DNA of 64,000 nucleotides from Bordetella trematum (GTDB taxonomy: Bacteria; Pseudomonadota; Gammaproteobacteria; Burkholderiales; Burkholderiaceae_B), in the NCBI RefSeq assembly GCF_900078335.1, contig NZ_FKBR01000009.1, positions 173,162 to 237,161 on the forward strand. Reading direction: 5' to 3'. The notes below the pieces were generated by a model that saw nothing but the letters and a program-made list of their open reading frames with translations, searched no databases and was not told where the DNA came from. The translations under genes and the position numbers were made by a program. Shown piece after piece: positions 51,496-61,270 of the stretch. Position 1 is the first letter of the stretch. Every line of letters begins with the position of its first letter.

Positions 51496-53172
51496 TCAGG
51501 CGTCGATATCGTTGTTCTTGGTTTCACGCAGCCAGAAGGTGCCGATGACCAGGGTCATCACGGCGATTACGATCGGGTACCACAGGCCGTGGTAGATGTT
51601 GCCGGTGGCAGCCACCATGGCGAAGGCCACCGGGGGCAGGAAGCCGCCGAACCATCCGTTGCCGATGTGATACGGCAGGCTCATCGAGGTGTAGCGGATG
51701 CGGGTCGGGAACATTTCTACCAGCATGGCGGCGATCGGGCCGTAGACCATGGTCACGTAGAGCACCAGGATGGTCAGCAGCAGCACAACCATGACATTGT
51801 TGGTCTGCGCCGGATCGGCCTTGGCGGGATAGCCGTGTTCACGGATGGCTGTGGTGAGGGCCTTGTCCAGTTCGGCGACCTTGGCCTTGAATTCGGCCGG
51901 CGGCAGGCCCGCGCCTTCGAAGGAGTCGAACTCGTCATTGCCGACGCGCACTTTGGCCGGCGTGCCGGCGGGGGCGGTCTGGTTGTCATAGTTGACCGAG
52001 TTGCGCGCCATGAACGACTTGACGACGTCGCAGGAGCTGGTGAACGAAGCCGTGCCTACCGGGTTGAACTGGAACGAGCAGGTGGCCGGGTCGGCGATCA
52101 CGGTGACCGGCGCGGTGGCCTGGGCTTGGGCCAGGGCTGGGTTGGCATAGTGCGTGATGGCCTTGAAGATCGGGAAATAGGTCAGCGCGGCCAGCAGGCA
52201 TCCCGCCATGATGATGGGCTTGCGGCCGATTTTGTCGGACAGCGAACCGAAGATCACGAAGAAGGGCGTCGCAATCAGCAGGGCAATCGCCAGCATGATG
52301 TTGGCGGTATTGGCCTCGACCTTGAGGGTCTGCGTCAGGAAGAAGAGCGAGTAGAACTGGCCCGTGTACCAGACCACGGCCTGGCCGGCGGTCAGGCCCA
52401 GCAGTGCCAGCAGGACGATCTTCAGGTTGCGCCATTGGCCAAAGGACTCGGCAATGGGGGCTTTGGAACCCTTGCCTTCTTCCTTCATGCGCTGGAAGGT
52501 CGGCGACTCATTGAGCTGCATGCGGATCCAGACCGAGATGCCCAGCAGGATCACCGAGATCAGGAAGGGCACGCGCCAGCCCCATTCCTGGAAGGCTTGT
52601 TCGCCCAGCGAAGTGCGGATGCCGAGGATGACCAGCAGCGACAGGAACAGGCCGAGCGTGGCCGTGGTCTGGATCCAGCTGGTGTAAAAGCCGCGACGCC
52701 CGTGGGGGGCATGTTCGGCCACGTAGGTGGCCGCGCCGCCGTACTCGCCGCCCAATGCCAGGCCCTGCAGCAGGCGCAGCACGATCAGGATGGCAGGAGC
52801 CGCGATGCCGATGGTGGAGTAGCTGGGCAGCACGCCGACCAGGAAGGTCGACAGGCCCATGATCACGATGGTGACCAGGAAGGTGTATTTGCGTCCGACC
52901 AGGTCGCCCAGACGGCCGAACACCAGAGCGCCGAAGGGGCGAACGGCGAAACCGGCCGCGAAGGCCAGCAGGGCAAAGATGAAAGCAGCGGTGGGGTTCA
53001 CGCCCGAGAAGAAGTGCTGGGCGATGATCGCGGCCAGTGAGCCGTACAGATAAAAGTCATACCACTCGAAAACCGTACCCAGCGACGACGCAAAGATGAC
53101 TTTCCGTTCTTGGCGTGTCATTGGCCGGTGTGTCGCCTGGGGGCCTTGCCCCGGCAGAGTTGTCGTGCTCAT
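51496..53172 (-). CDS. MHS-family (MFS) metabolite:proton symporter
   Basis: 558 residues, 12 predicted helices. MFS motif FGRLGDLVGRKYTF between helices 2 and 3, LVFGRLGD, and the MHS-like start LGTVFEWYDFYLYGSLAA. A hydrophilic insert of about 118 residues (341-458), with two Cys, sits between helices 8-9 and the last set; it should be periplasmic. Such carriers move dicarboxylates, shikimate, betaines or similar compounds; the substrate is unknown. GAGGAGA supports the start. A two-component pair lies next to it on the same strand. Confidence 0.9.
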   Translation of the reverse strand: MSTTTLPGQGPQATHRPMTRQERKVIFASSLGTVFEWYDFYLYGSLAAIIAQHFFSGVNPTAAFIFALLAFAAGFAVRPFGALVFGRLGDLVGRKYTFLVTIVIMGLSTFLVGVLPSYSTIGIAAPAILIVLRLLQGLALGGEYGGAATYVAEHAPHGRRGFYTSWIQTTATLGLFLSLLVILGIRTSLGEQAFQEWGWRVPFLISVILLGISVWIRMQLNESPTFQRMKEEGKGSKAPIAESFGQWRNLKIVLLALLGLTAGQAVVWYTGQFYSLFFLTQTLKVEANTANIMLAIALLIATPFFVIFGSLSDKIGRKPIIMAGCLLAALTYFPIFKAITHYANPALAQAQATAPVTVIADPATCSFQFNPVGTASFTSSCDVVKSFMARNSVNYDNQTAPAGTPAKVRVGNDEFDSFEGAGLPPAEFKAKVAELDKALTTAIREHGYPAKADPAQTNNVMVVLLLTILVLYVTMVYGPIAAMLVEMFPTRIRYTSMSLPYHIGNGWFGGFLPPVAFAMVAATGNIYHGLWYPIVIAVMTLVIGTFWLRETKNNDIDA

Positions 53173-53354
53173 GGTGTCTCCTCGTTGTTGGCCAGTGGTG
53201 TTCCGCCGTGCTCTGTGCCCCTGTGCCTGTGGATGACATGGAGCCTGGATGCCAAATTACGGAGCGAGACTGACGAGGTTCTGACGTAACCCTTACCTGA
53301 ATCTTAATTTTGAAATAAAACGTAACTTCTCCGTGGGAGGCCTAGGGTAAGTCC
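53173..53354 (-). other. Transporter promoter region with AT-rich direct elements
   Basis: 182-base gap upstream of the transporter. It contains an AT-rich tract (GAATCTTAATTTTGAAATAA) unlike its GC-rich flanks and two copies of ACGTAAC (53282-53288 and 53319-53325). This is a plausible site for the neighbouring response regulator. Confidence 0.35.
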
Positions 53355-54860
53355 TTAGGGCATCCCGTGAGGCGTGTCGCGCACGGCAGCGTAGTGCTTG
53401 AAGCGCACGACGAATCGGGCGCCAGGCGGATCCGCCTGGGGGTCCTGCGTGGCGATGCTGACCTCGGCGTGGTGTTTCTGGGCGATTTCCCGCACGATCG
53501 CCAGGCCCAGGCCGCTGCCATCGGCGCGTACGCCCAGCACGCGGTAGAAACGGTCGAAAATGCGTTCCTGCTCCTCAGGCGGCACGCCCGGGCCGCTGTC
53601 CTCGACCTCCAGGACGGCATGCTGCAGCGTCTGGCGCACCCTTACCGTGATGTGGCCGCCGTGCGGGGTATAGCGCAGGGCGTTGTCGACCAGGTTGTTG
53701 ATCAGTTCGCCAAGCAGGATTGGGTTGCCCAGAATATTGACGGGGTGATCGCAACCTTCGAAGCCCAGGTCCGTCCTGACTGCCAGGGCTTGCGGTACCC
53801 AGTGCGCCGTATGCTCGGAAGCGATGGCGTTCAGGTCCACGCGGGACAGGGCCGTGCTCTCGGGGGTTTCGGCGCGGGCCAGCAGCAGCAACTGGCTGAC
53901 CAGCCGGGTGGCGCGTTCCGAGCCGGTCACCAGTTGGCGCAGGCTGGACTGCATTTCTTCCGGGCTCGCATCGCGCAGGGCCAGTTCGGCCTGGGTGCGC
54001 AGCCCGGCCAGCGGCGTCTTCAGCTGGTGGGCGGCGTCAGCGACGAAACGCCGTTGCGCCTGAACGTTGGCCGACAGGCGGTCGAGCAGTTCGTTCATCG
54101 CTCCCACCAGCGGGGCGATTTCGGTAGGCGCGGCATGTTCGTCGATAGGGGAGAGGTCGTCCGGGCGTCTGGCCCGCAGGCGCTGTTGCAGCGCATTGAG
54201 CGGCGCCACCCCGCGCGACAAACCGAACCAGACCAGCAGCACGGCTACCGGCAGCACGATGAACTGCGGAATGATCACGCCTTTGATGATGTCATTGGCC
54301 AGCTGGGTGCGTTTTTCGCCGGTTTCGGCCACGATCAGCAAGGCCGGCTCGGTGCCGGGCAGTTTCAGATCCACCCAGGTGTAGGCCAGGCGGATGTCAA
54401 AACCATGCAGCGTGTCGTCGGCATAAAACACATGGCCCGGGCGGGCCACGGCGGTTCGGGGGGGGAGCGGCAGGCCGCGATCGCCGCCAAGATATTCGCC
54501 ACGACTGCCCAGGGCCAGCCAGAAGACGCTGTCGGTCTCGTCCGAACGCAAGGCCGCGCGGGCCGGTTCGCTCATGCGCAGAACGGCGCGCCCGTCCTGC
54601 GCCTGGACCTGGTTGCTGAGAATGCGCAGGTTGTTGGCCAGCGCGCGGTCATAAGGGGTGTTGGCGATATTCTGGGCGACCACATAGGTGATCGCCACGC
54701 TCATGGGCCACAGCAGGAACAACGGCGCCAACATCCAGTCCAGGATTTCGCCCAACAAGGAGCGCTGCGGCGGTGCGAAGCTCGGTCCTTTGGCGCCACC
54801 GCGCAGCGCATCCAGCGCCTCCTGATTGACTTTCTCAGGTGGCGTCGGATCAGTTGGCAA
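53355..54860 (-). CDS. Two-component sensor histidine kinase (TctE/QseC-like)
   Basis: About 501 residues if the TTG overlapping the response regulator is used; the exact start is uncertain. Layout: cytoplasmic start, helix (LDWMLAPLFLLWPMSVAIT), periplasmic sensor of ~150 residues, second helix (IIPQFIVLPVAVLLVWFGLS), HAMP, H box VADAAHQLKTPLAGLRTQAE with the phosphorylated His, N box NNLVDNALRYTP, and G boxes DSGPGVPP and GSGLGLAIVREI. The family includes tricarboxylate sensors. It is coupled with the response regulator. Confidence 0.93.
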   Translation of the reverse strand: MPTDPTPPEKVNQEALDALRGGAKGPSFAPPQRSLLGEILDWMLAPLFLLWPMSVAITYVVAQNIANTPYDRALANNLRILSNQVQAQDGRAVLRMSEPARAALRSDETDSVFWLALGSRGEYLGGDRGLPLPPRTAVARPGHVFYADDTLHGFDIRLAYTWVDLKLPGTEPALLIVAETGEKRTQLANDIIKGVIIPQFIVLPVAVLLVWFGLSRGVAPLNALQQRLRARRPDDLSPIDEHAAPTEIAPLVGAMNELLDRLSANVQAQRRFVADAAHQLKTPLAGLRTQAELALRDASPEEMQSSLRQLVTGSERATRLVSQLLLLARAETPESTALSRVDLNAIASEHTAHWVPQALAVRTDLGFEGCDHPVNILGNPILLGELINNLVDNALRYTPHGGHITVRVRQTLQHAVLEVEDSGPGVPPEEQERIFDRFYRVLGVRADGSGLGLAIVREIAQKHHAEVSIATQDPQADPPGARFVVRFKHYAAVRDTPHGMP

Positions 54861-55545
54861 GGGAGCAGGCCGTGGCACCCGGATCGCGTTCCAGACAATA
54901 GCCCAGCCCGCGCACAGTGATGATCTTGACCCCGCTGGGTTCAAGTTTTTTGCGCAGGCGATGGACGTAGACCTCGATGGCGTTGGTGCTGACCTCCTCG
55001 CCCCATTCGCACAGGTGATCGACCAGCTGGGTCTTGCTGACCATGCGCCCGCTGCGGGCAAGCAGGATCTCCAGCAGGCTGACTTCGCGTGCCGAGAGGT
55101 CCAGCGTATGGTCATCGACCGACGCCACGCGGCCGGTCTGGTCGAATACCAGGCGACCGTGGCGGATGACGGTCGCGCCGCCGCCGGCGCCCCGGCGCGT
55201 GAGCGCACGCACCCGCGCCTCCAGTTCCGACAGGGCGAATGGCTTGGCCATGTAATCGTCGGCGCCCAGATCGAGCCCTTTGACACGCTGCTCCACGCTG
55301 TCGGCGGCGGTCAGGATGAGCACAGGCAGCAGGGAGTTGCGCGCGCGCAGGCGGCGTAGCACTTCCAGTCCCGTGAGTTGCGGCAGGCCCAGGTCGAGGA
55401 TGAGGAGGTCGAAGGCCTGGGCCGCCAGGGCCGAGTCTGCCGACAGGCCATCGCCCACGGCATCCACGGCATAACCATGGTGGCGCAGCGAGCGGGAGAG
55501 TCCGTCGGCGAGAATACTGTCGTCTTCGGCGATGAGGATGCGCAT
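54850..55545 (-). CDS. Response regulator, OmpR/PhoB family (TctD-like)
   Basis: 231 residues from [20 protein letters not shown]. Receiver domain with the phospho-acceptor Asp in [13 protein letters not shown], Thr/Ser in LILTAAD and Lys in MAKPF. A C-terminal winged helix ([20 protein letters not shown], then [13 protein letters not shown]) follows. An open extension upstream to 55764 is not part of the receiver fold. It overlaps the kinase start. Confidence 0.96.
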   Translation of the reverse strand: MRILIAEDDSILADGLSRSLRHHGYAVDAVGDGLSADSALAAQAFDLLILDLGLPQLTGLEVLRRLRARNSLLPVLILTAADSVEQRVKGLDLGADDYMAKPFALSELEARVRALTRRGAGGGATVIRHGRLVFDQTGRVASVDDHTLDLSAREVSLLEILLARSGRMVSKTQLVDHLCEWGEEVSTNAIEVYVHRLRKKLEPSGVKIITVRGLGYCLERDPGATACSLAN

Positions 55546-55724
55546 GCGGTACGGCTGAAGCGGCAAGGGCCGGCGCAGGGCCGGCAGTGTCTGGCTATGC
55601 CCGGCGGCCAGGTTTCCTGGGGAAAGGTAGCGGGCGGGCAAGGCGGGCCCGGCAGATATGCCCGGCATGCGGGGATTCTGGCACAGGGCTCGCGGCTTGC
55701 CACTCAGGGAATACGTGGAAAACC

Positions 55725-55754
55725 TGGGCATACTGGTTGTTTGTACAGTATAAT
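55725..55754 (+). promoter_or_regulatory. recA promoter
   Basis: TGGGCA (-35), an 18-base spacer and consensus TATAAT (-10, 55749-55754). The -10 overlaps the SOS box, as expected for LexA repression. Confidence 0.7.
55731..55750 (+). promoter_or_regulatory. LexA (SOS) box of recA
   Basis: TACTGGTTGTTTGTACAGTA fits the proteobacterial LexA consensus with one deviation in the core (CTGG-N8-ACAG instead of CTGT-N8-ACAG). Confidence 0.85.
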
Positions 55755-55779
55755 CAGGTGCCATAATCGCACTCGTAGC

Positions 55780-55808
55780 GAGCAGGCCGCATTCTTGCGG
55801 TGCTGCTC
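55780..55808 (+). other. Hairpin in the recA leader
   Basis: A 12-bp stem with one bulged G: GAGCAG-GCCGCA, loop TTCT, then TGCGGT-G-CTGCTC. It lies about 20 bases after the expected start site. No T-run, so it may affect mRNA stability rather than termination. Confidence 0.5.
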
Positions 55809-55905
55809 AGTGCGGCCGGCAGGGGGTTGCCCCCTCGTGCCGCCAGACCCGAACCCCGTGACCCGCTCGCCCGGCCGTGCCCGGCGTACACAAATAGGAC
55901 CCTTT

Positions 55906-56967
55906 ATGGACGATAAAACCAGCAAGGCCGCATCGGAAAAAGCCAAGGCTTTGGCCGCTGCCCTGTCGCAGATCGAAAAGCAGTTCGGCAAAGGCTCGAT
56001 CATGCGCTACGGCGACAATGAGGTCGAGCATGACATCCAGGTCGTTTCCACCGGCTCGCTGGGTCTGGATATCGCCCTGGGCGTCGGCGGCCTGCCGCGC
56101 GGGCGCGTGATCGAGATCTACGGCCCCGAGTCCTCCGGCAAGACCACGCTTACCCTGCAGGTCATCGCCGAAATGCAGAAGATCGGCGGCACCTGCGCCT
56201 TCGTCGACGCCGAGCATGCCCTGGATGTGCAATATGCTTCCAAGCTGGGTGTCAATCTGGGCGACCTGCTCATTTCCCAGCCCGATACCGGCGAACAGGC
56301 GCTTGAGATCACCGATGCGCTGGTGCGTTCCGGTTCGGTCGATCTGATCGTCATCGACTCGGTCGCCGCTCTCGTGCCCAAGGCCGAAATCGAAGGCGAC
56401 ATGGGTGATTCGCTGCCGGGCCTGCAGGCCCGTCTGATGAGCCAGGCGCTGCGCAAGCTGACCGCCACCATCAAGCGCACCAACTGCATGGTCATCTTCA
56501 TCAACCAGATCCGCATGAAGATCGGCGTGATGTTCGGCAACCCCGAGACCACTACCGGGGGCAACGCCCTGAAGTTCTACTCGTCGGTGCGTCTGGACAT
56601 CCGTCGCATCGGTTCCATCAAGAAAGGCGACGAAGTCGTCGGCAACGAAACCCGGGTCAAGGTGGTGAAGAACAAGGTCGCCCCGCCGTTCAAGCAGGCC
56701 GAGTTCGACATCATGTACGGCGCCGGCATTTCGCGCGAAGGTGAAATCATCGATCTGGGCGTGGCCGCCAACGTGGTGGACAAGTCCGGTGCCTGGTACA
56801 GCTATAGCGGCAATCGTATTGGCCAGGGCAAGGACAATGTGCGCGAGTACCTCAAGGAAAACCGCAGCATGGCCATCGAGATCGAAAACCGCATCCGCGA
56901 GAACCAGGGCATCGTGAGCCGCGTGGCCGAGTTCGTCCCGACCCCTGAAGAGCGCGCCGAAGACTGA
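55906..56967 (+). CDS. recA: Recombinase RecA
   Basis: 353 residues from the ATG behind AGGA. Strand exchange and SOS signalling by LexA co-cleavage. P-loop [17 protein letters not shown]-binding loop L1 [19 protein letters not shown]2 [20 protein letters not shown], and the acidic C-terminus EERAED. Under the control of the SOS box upstream; recX follows after 26 bases. Confidence 0.99.
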   Translation: MDDKTSKAASEKAKALAAALSQIEKQFGKGSIMRYGDNEVEHDIQVVSTGSLGLDIALGVGGLPRGRVIEIYGPESSGKTTLTLQVIAEMQKIGGTCAFVDAEHALDVQYASKLGVNLGDLLISQPDTGEQALEITDALVRSGSVDLIVIDSVAALVPKAEIEGDMGDSLPGLQARLMSQALRKLTATIKRTNCMVIFINQIRMKIGVMFGNPETTTGGNALKFYSSVRLDIRRIGSIKKGDEVVGNETRVKVVKNKVAPPFKQAEFDIMYGAGISREGEIIDLGVAANVVDKSGAWYSYSGNRIGQGKDNVREYLKENRSMAIEIENRIRENQGIVSRVAEFVPTPEERAED

Positions 56968-56993
56968 GGCCGGGGTCAGGGAAGGGGGGCGCC

Positions 56994-57596
56994 ATGTCGC
57001 GTTGGCAACCGCGGTCTCAGGCCCGTTCTGCGGCTTCGGCACGCCAGCGCCTGGACGATGAGTTCGAAACGCTGGCGCCCGTTGCCGCGCGTTCGCTCGA
57101 GAATGAGGTCTGCGCCGATGAGGAGGGGCCGCTGCAGTCGGCGGCCCCCGTGCGCAGCGGCCCCTCCCTGAAAGCCCGGGCGGTGGGTTATCTGTCGCGC
57201 CGCGAGCATTCGCGTGCCGAGCTGGCGCGAAAACTGCAGCCCTACGCTCAGGAGGGCGATGATGTCGACGCCATCCTGGATGCTCTGCAAAAAGAGGGTT
57301 GGCAGTCCAATACTCGTTTTGCACAAAGTCTGGTGAATCGCCGTGCGGCGCGTCAGGGGACGGCGCGCATCGTCCAGGAGCTGCGTCAAAGCGGCGTGGA
57401 CGACGGCGACATTGCCGAGTTGCGTGACCAGCTGCGAGAAACCGAGCATGCCCGTGCGCTGGAGGTCTGGCGCCGCCGCTTTGACGACAAGCCGCAAGAC
57501 CGTCAGGCCTATGCCAAACAGGCGCGTTTTCTGGCGGGCAGAGGTTTTTCCCACGACGTCATCCGGCGCATTCTGGGCGGCAATGACGAAGACTGA
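56994..57596 (+). CDS. recX: RecX, regulator of RecA
   Basis: 200 residues. Core RecX repeats AVGYLSRREHSRAELARKL, KEGWQSNTRFAQSLVNRRAA and ARFLAGRGFSHDVIRRIL. The first ~60 residues are a variable, low-complexity extension. RecX binds RecA filaments and inhibits their growth, and the gene is presumably in the recA transcript. It converges on metR with a 14-base gap and no terminator seen. Confidence 0.93.
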   Translation: MSRWQPRSQARSAASARQRLDDEFETLAPVAARSLENEVCADEEGPLQSAAPVRSGPSLKARAVGYLSRREHSRAELARKLQPYAQEGDDVDAILDALQKEGWQSNTRFAQSLVNRRAARQGTARIVQELRQSGVDDGDIAELRDQLRETEHARALEVWRRRFDDKPQDRQAYAKQARFLAGRGFSHDVIRRILGGNDED

Positions 57597-57610
57597 GCCC
57601 TGGGCATGTC

Positions 57611-58531
57611 CTAGTGCTTGGCGGTCTTGATGCCGGACAACGTCTTGAAACTGACATCCCGGGCGATCGTCAGAAACTCATCAATATACGAAGCGCCGCG
57701 ATCTTCACTGCGCACGCCCGCATAGAGCGTGCGCCAGACACCTTGCGACCCCAGCCTGAGCGTCTTCAGGGGAGCTTGGCCGATGTACTCGGTCAGGGCC
57801 CAGTTCGGCAGGGCTGCCACGCCCCGGTTGCTGTTGACCAGCTGCACCATCATGGGTGTGAGCTCGGCACGCCGCAAGGCCGCCGGCTCGATGTCGGCCG
57901 GGTCAAGAAAGGCCGTGAAGACGTCGAGCCGTTGACGGTCGACCGGGTAAGTAATGAGCGTCTGGCTGGCCAGTTGGGCGGGTTCGACATGGCGCTGACT
58001 GGCCAGAGGGTTGTTTTCCGACACGGCCAGCACCAGCTCATAGCGAAACAAAGGAAGAAACTCAACGGCCTCCAGTGTCTGGGGATCGGAAGTGATCACC
58101 AGATCGAGGTCGCCGCGCACCAGGGCGGGCAACGGGGCGAAGGAGAATGCTGCCGAAAGATCCAGCGCGACATCGGGCCACTGGGCGCGGAATGCATCCA
58201 GCGCCGGCATCAGCCATTGGAAGCAGGAGTGGCAGTCGATCGCGATGTGCAGCCTGCCCGTACGGCCGGCTGCCAGCTTCTGCAGTTCGCGCTCGGTAGC
58301 GCGCAAGCGGGGTAGCACCTCGTCGGCCAAGGCCAGCACCCGCAGGCCCGCCGTGGTCAGGCGGGCAGGGCGGGTGCGGCGGTTCAGCAGCGCCGTGCCC
58401 AGGCGGGTTTCCAGGTCACGGAGTTGATGCGAGAGCGCTGATTGCGTGAGATGCAGGCGTTCTGCAGCTTCCTGCAGGCTGCCGCCGTCGCGGATGGCGG
58501 ACAGGGTTTCAAGATGGCGGATTTCTAGCAT
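57611..58531 (-). CDS. metR: LysR-type activator MetR
   Basis: 306 residues. N-terminal LysR helix-turn-helix LEIRHLETLSAIRDGGSLQE, LHLTQSALSHQLRDLE, then the effector-binding domain (GRLHIAIDCHSCFQWLMPAL). MetR activates metE and met genes with homocysteine as effector. Its position divergent from metE, with palindromes between them, supports this identity. Confidence 0.94.
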   Translation of the reverse strand: MLEIRHLETLSAIRDGGSLQEAAERLHLTQSALSHQLRDLETRLGTALLNRRTRPARLTTAGLRVLALADEVLPRLRATERELQKLAAGRTGRLHIAIDCHSCFQWLMPALDAFRAQWPDVALDLSAAFSFAPLPALVRGDLDLVITSDPQTLEAVEFLPLFRYELVLAVSENNPLASQRHVEPAQLASQTLITYPVDRQRLDVFTAFLDPADIEPAALRRAELTPMMVQLVNSNRGVAALPNWALTEYIGQAPLKTLRLGSQGVWRTLYAGVRSEDRGASYIDEFLTIARDVSFKTLSGIKTAKH

Positions 58532-58670
58532 GGGTCTCTTGCGGGATTCGTTTTGCTGATTCTATGAATTTATCTCAACTAATGGTTGTTGAGTTTGATT
58601 TTGACTCAGCAAAATTTGCAATCAGAATGTTTGTTCACATGAATTTAATTTGTCTTGTCCGGATATTCTT
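58532..58670. promoter_or_regulatory. metR/metE divergent control region
   Basis: 139 AT-rich bases. MetR-like elements: TGAA-TTTAT-CTCA (58565-58577, consensus TGAA-N5-TTCA), TGAGT-N9-ACTCA (58590-58608), and TTCA-CA-TGAA (58634-58643). The first two sites lie in the middle and could control both genes. Assignment is by family knowledge. Confidence 0.6.
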
Positions 58671-60968
58671 ATGACTGTAATTCATAATATGGGCTTCCCT
58701 CGCATCGGGGCACAGCGAGAATTGAAGCGCGCCGTCGAGGCCTATTGGGCCGGCAAGCAATCGGCTGATGCGCTGCTGGAGACGGGGCGCCAGTTGCGTG
58801 CGGCGCATTGGCAGCGCCAGGCAGCCAGCGGCCTGAAGTTCGTTCCCGTGGGTGACTTCGCCTGGTATGACCACATTCTGGAATGGAGCACGTTGCTGGG
58901 CGCCGTGCCCGCGCGTTTCGGACAGCCAGAGTCCCAGGCCGTGAGCCTGGATACCTTGTTCCGAATGGGGCGTGGCCGCGCCCCGAGCGGTACGCCGGCG
59001 GCGGCCTGCGAAATGACCAAATGGTTCGATACCAATTACCACTACATCGTGCCTGAACTGGTGCCGGGCCAGAGCTACCGCATTGCGCGCGAGTACCTCT
59101 TCGAGCAGGTGCGTGAAGCCCAGGCGCTGGGCCACGCCGTCAAGCCCGTGATCCCGGGTCCGCTGACGTGGCTGTACCTGGGTAAGGGCGATGCCTTCCA
59201 GGGCGGGCCGGCCGATGAGCGCAAGCTGGCGTTGCTGGACAATCTGCTGCCGGTGTATCAGGAAGTGCTGCAACGCCTGGCGGGGCTGGGTGTCGAATGG
59301 GTACAGATCGATGAGCCGATCCTAGTGATGGATTTGCCCCAGGCCTGGCGCGATGCGTATCGCAACACCTATGAAGCCCTGGCGGCAAGCCCGGTGAAGC
59401 TGTTGCTGGCCACCTACTTCGGCGGCCTCGATGACAACCTGGCCACGGTCCAGGCATTGCCGGTGGCGGGCCTGCACGTCGATCTGGTGCGCGCGCCGCA
59501 GCAGTTGTCGCAGGTGCTCCAGGGGCTGCGCGAGGGTCAGGTGCTGTCGGCAGGCGTGATCAACGGCCGCAATATATGGCGCAGCGATCTGGATGCGGTA
59601 ATCAAAGCCGCCCAGCCCCTGGCCCGCGAGTTGGGCGACCGTCTTTGGCTGGCGCCATCGTGCTCCTTGCTTCATGTGCCGGTGGATCTGGCCGGAGAAA
59701 CGGAGCTGGATGCTGAACTCAAGAGCTGGCTGTCGTTCGCCGTCCAGAAACTCGACGAACTCAGCCTGCTGGGCCGCGCCTTGAATGGCGATGTGTCGGC
59801 CGACCTGCAGGCGGGGCTGGCGGCGCAACGCGCGGCGCTGCAGGCACGCAGGGCGTCGCCTCGTATTCATCATCCGGCGGTGGCTCGCCGCATGCTCGAG
59901 GCGGCCGGCATCTCGCGTGATCGCGCGCCTTTTGTTGAGCGGATCCGCGCCCAGCAAGCGCACTTGGGGCTGCCGCCCTATCCGACTACGACGATCGGCT
60001 CTTTTCCCCAGACCGCCGAGATCCGTGCGTTGCGGCGCGACTGGAAAGCCGGCGCCCTGAACGACGCGGCCTACGAAGACGCCATTCGCAAGGAAATCGA
60101 AGCTGTCATCCGTTTCCAGGAAAAGGTGGGGCTGGACGTGTTGGTGCATGGCGAGCCCGAGCGCAACGATATGGTCGAGTACTTTGGCGAGTTGCTGGCC
60201 GGTTTTGCGTTCACCCGAAACGGCTGGGTGCAGAGCTACGGCTCGCGTTGCGTGAAGCCGCCCATCATCTTTGGCGATGTCGCCCGTCCGGCACCCATGA
60301 CCGTGGGGTGGTCTTCCTATGCGCAGTCTTTGACGGACAAACCTGTCAAGGGAATGCTCACGGGCCCGGTCACCATTTTGCAGTGGTCGTTTGTCCGTGA
60401 CGACCAGCCGCGCGAAGCCACGTGCCGTCAGCTGGCCCTGGCGCTGCGCGATGAGGTGATCGATCTGGAGCGGGCTGGCATCAAGGTGATCCAGATCGAC
60501 GAGCCGGCCATCCGCGAAGGGTTGCCGCTGCGCCGGGCCCAATGGCAGGCTTATCTGGACTGGGCCGTGGATTGCTTCCGCCTGAGCACGGCGGGCGTGG
60601 CGGACGATACCCAGATCCATACCCACATGTGCTATTCGGAGTTCAACGACATCATCGAGTCCATCGCCGCGATGGATGCCGACGTCATCACCATCGAAAC
60701 CTCGCGCTCCAACATGGAGCTGCTCAAGGCTTTCGAAGATTTCCATTATCCGAATGATATTGGGCCGGGGGTCTATGACATCCATTCGCCCAACGTGCCG
60801 GAGGTCGGCTGGATGGTGGGCCTGATGCAGAAGGCGGCTTCGCGCCTGCCCAGGGAACGGCTGTGGGTCAATCCCGATTGCGGCCTGAAGACCCGTGCCT
60901 GGCCGGAAACCGAGGCCGCGCTCATCAGCATGGTCGCTGCGGCCCGCGCCCTGCGACAGTCGGCCTGA
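58671..60968 (+). CDS. metE: Cobalamin-independent methionine synthase MetE
   Basis: 765 residues from [18 protein letters not shown]. Transfers a methyl group from methyl-tetrahydrofolate to homocysteine without B12. Zinc ligands: H-x-C in [12 protein letters not shown] and the later Cys in [14 protein letters not shown]-terminal ([20 protein letters not shown]) and C-terminal ([19 protein letters not shown]) barrels are both present. An upstream in-frame start was discarded as nonhomologous. Confidence 0.98.
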   Translation: MTVIHNMGFPRIGAQRELKRAVEAYWAGKQSADALLETGRQLRAAHWQRQAASGLKFVPVGDFAWYDHILEWSTLLGAVPARFGQPESQAVSLDTLFRMGRGRAPSGTPAAACEMTKWFDTNYHYIVPELVPGQSYRIAREYLFEQVREAQALGHAVKPVIPGPLTWLYLGKGDAFQGGPADERKLALLDNLLPVYQEVLQRLAGLGVEWVQIDEPILVMDLPQAWRDAYRNTYEALAASPVKLLLATYFGGLDDNLATVQALPVAGLHVDLVRAPQQLSQVLQGLREGQVLSAGVINGRNIWRSDLDAVIKAAQPLARELGDRLWLAPSCSLLHVPVDLAGETELDAELKSWLSFAVQKLDELSLLGRALNGDVSADLQAGLAAQRAALQARRASPRIHHPAVARRMLEAAGISRDRAPFVERIRAQQAHLGLPPYPTTTIGSFPQTAEIRALRRDWKAGALNDAAYEDAIRKEIEAVIRFQEKVGLDVLVHGEPERNDMVEYFGELLAGFAFTRNGWVQSYGSRCVKPPIIFGDVARPAPMTVGWSSYAQSLTDKPVKGMLTGPVTILQWSFVRDDQPREATCRQLALALRDEVIDLERAGIKVIQIDEPAIREGLPLRRAQWQAYLDWAVDCFRLSTAGVADDTQIHTHMCYSEFNDIIESIAAMDADVITIETSRSNMELLKAFEDFHYPNDIGPGVYDIHSPNVPEVGWMVGLMQKAASRLPRERLWVNPDCGLKTRAWPETEAALISMVAAARALRQSA

Positions 60969-61270
60969 GGCGCCGCCCGTGACGAAAATCCGCGCCCCTG
61001 TGGCGCGGATTTTCTTTTTCCAGCGGGGCTTTCAGGGAAAATCGCCGGCCAGGGCGGCGCGCACGCAGAGGGCAAAACTGCGGCTGCACTGGGTAGTGGC
61101 ATTAAGCCTGCGGTATCCGGTACTCTTGATCCGCAGGTCGCGCTGCTTTATCCCGTATGGCGCAAGGGGTTTTTGCAGTGTGGAATGCCGTCGCGCCATC
61201 CGGGGGCGCTGCGTTATACTTTGACAGTTTTGCCGCCTTGCGCCCCAGTCGATTTCGCAGGCCCTCTGCC
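60969..61270 (+). other. Gap after metE with terminator and promoter for the DUF2889 gene
   Basis: 302 bases. After the metE terminator, a possible -10 (TATACT, 61215-61220) lies 51 bases before the next ATG. Nothing else is supported. Confidence 0.45.
60986..61020 (+). terminator. Terminator of metE
   Basis: Twelve-bp stem AAAATCCGCGCC / GGCGCGGATTTT around CCTGT, then TTTTC and more T. Confidence 0.93.

Larger units (their letters stand above)
55546..55905 (+). other. recA leader and divergent promoter region
   Basis: 360 bases without a gene. On the plus strand it holds the recA SOS box and -10, followed by a 12-bp hairpin in the leader. The minus strand side should hold the promoter of the two-component operon. 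Confidence 0.6.

Noticed and set aside
58532..58670. SAM or cobalamin riboswitch before metE
   Set aside because: The gap is only 139 bases, divergent and AT-rich, with MetR-like sites; no riboswitch core was recognised.
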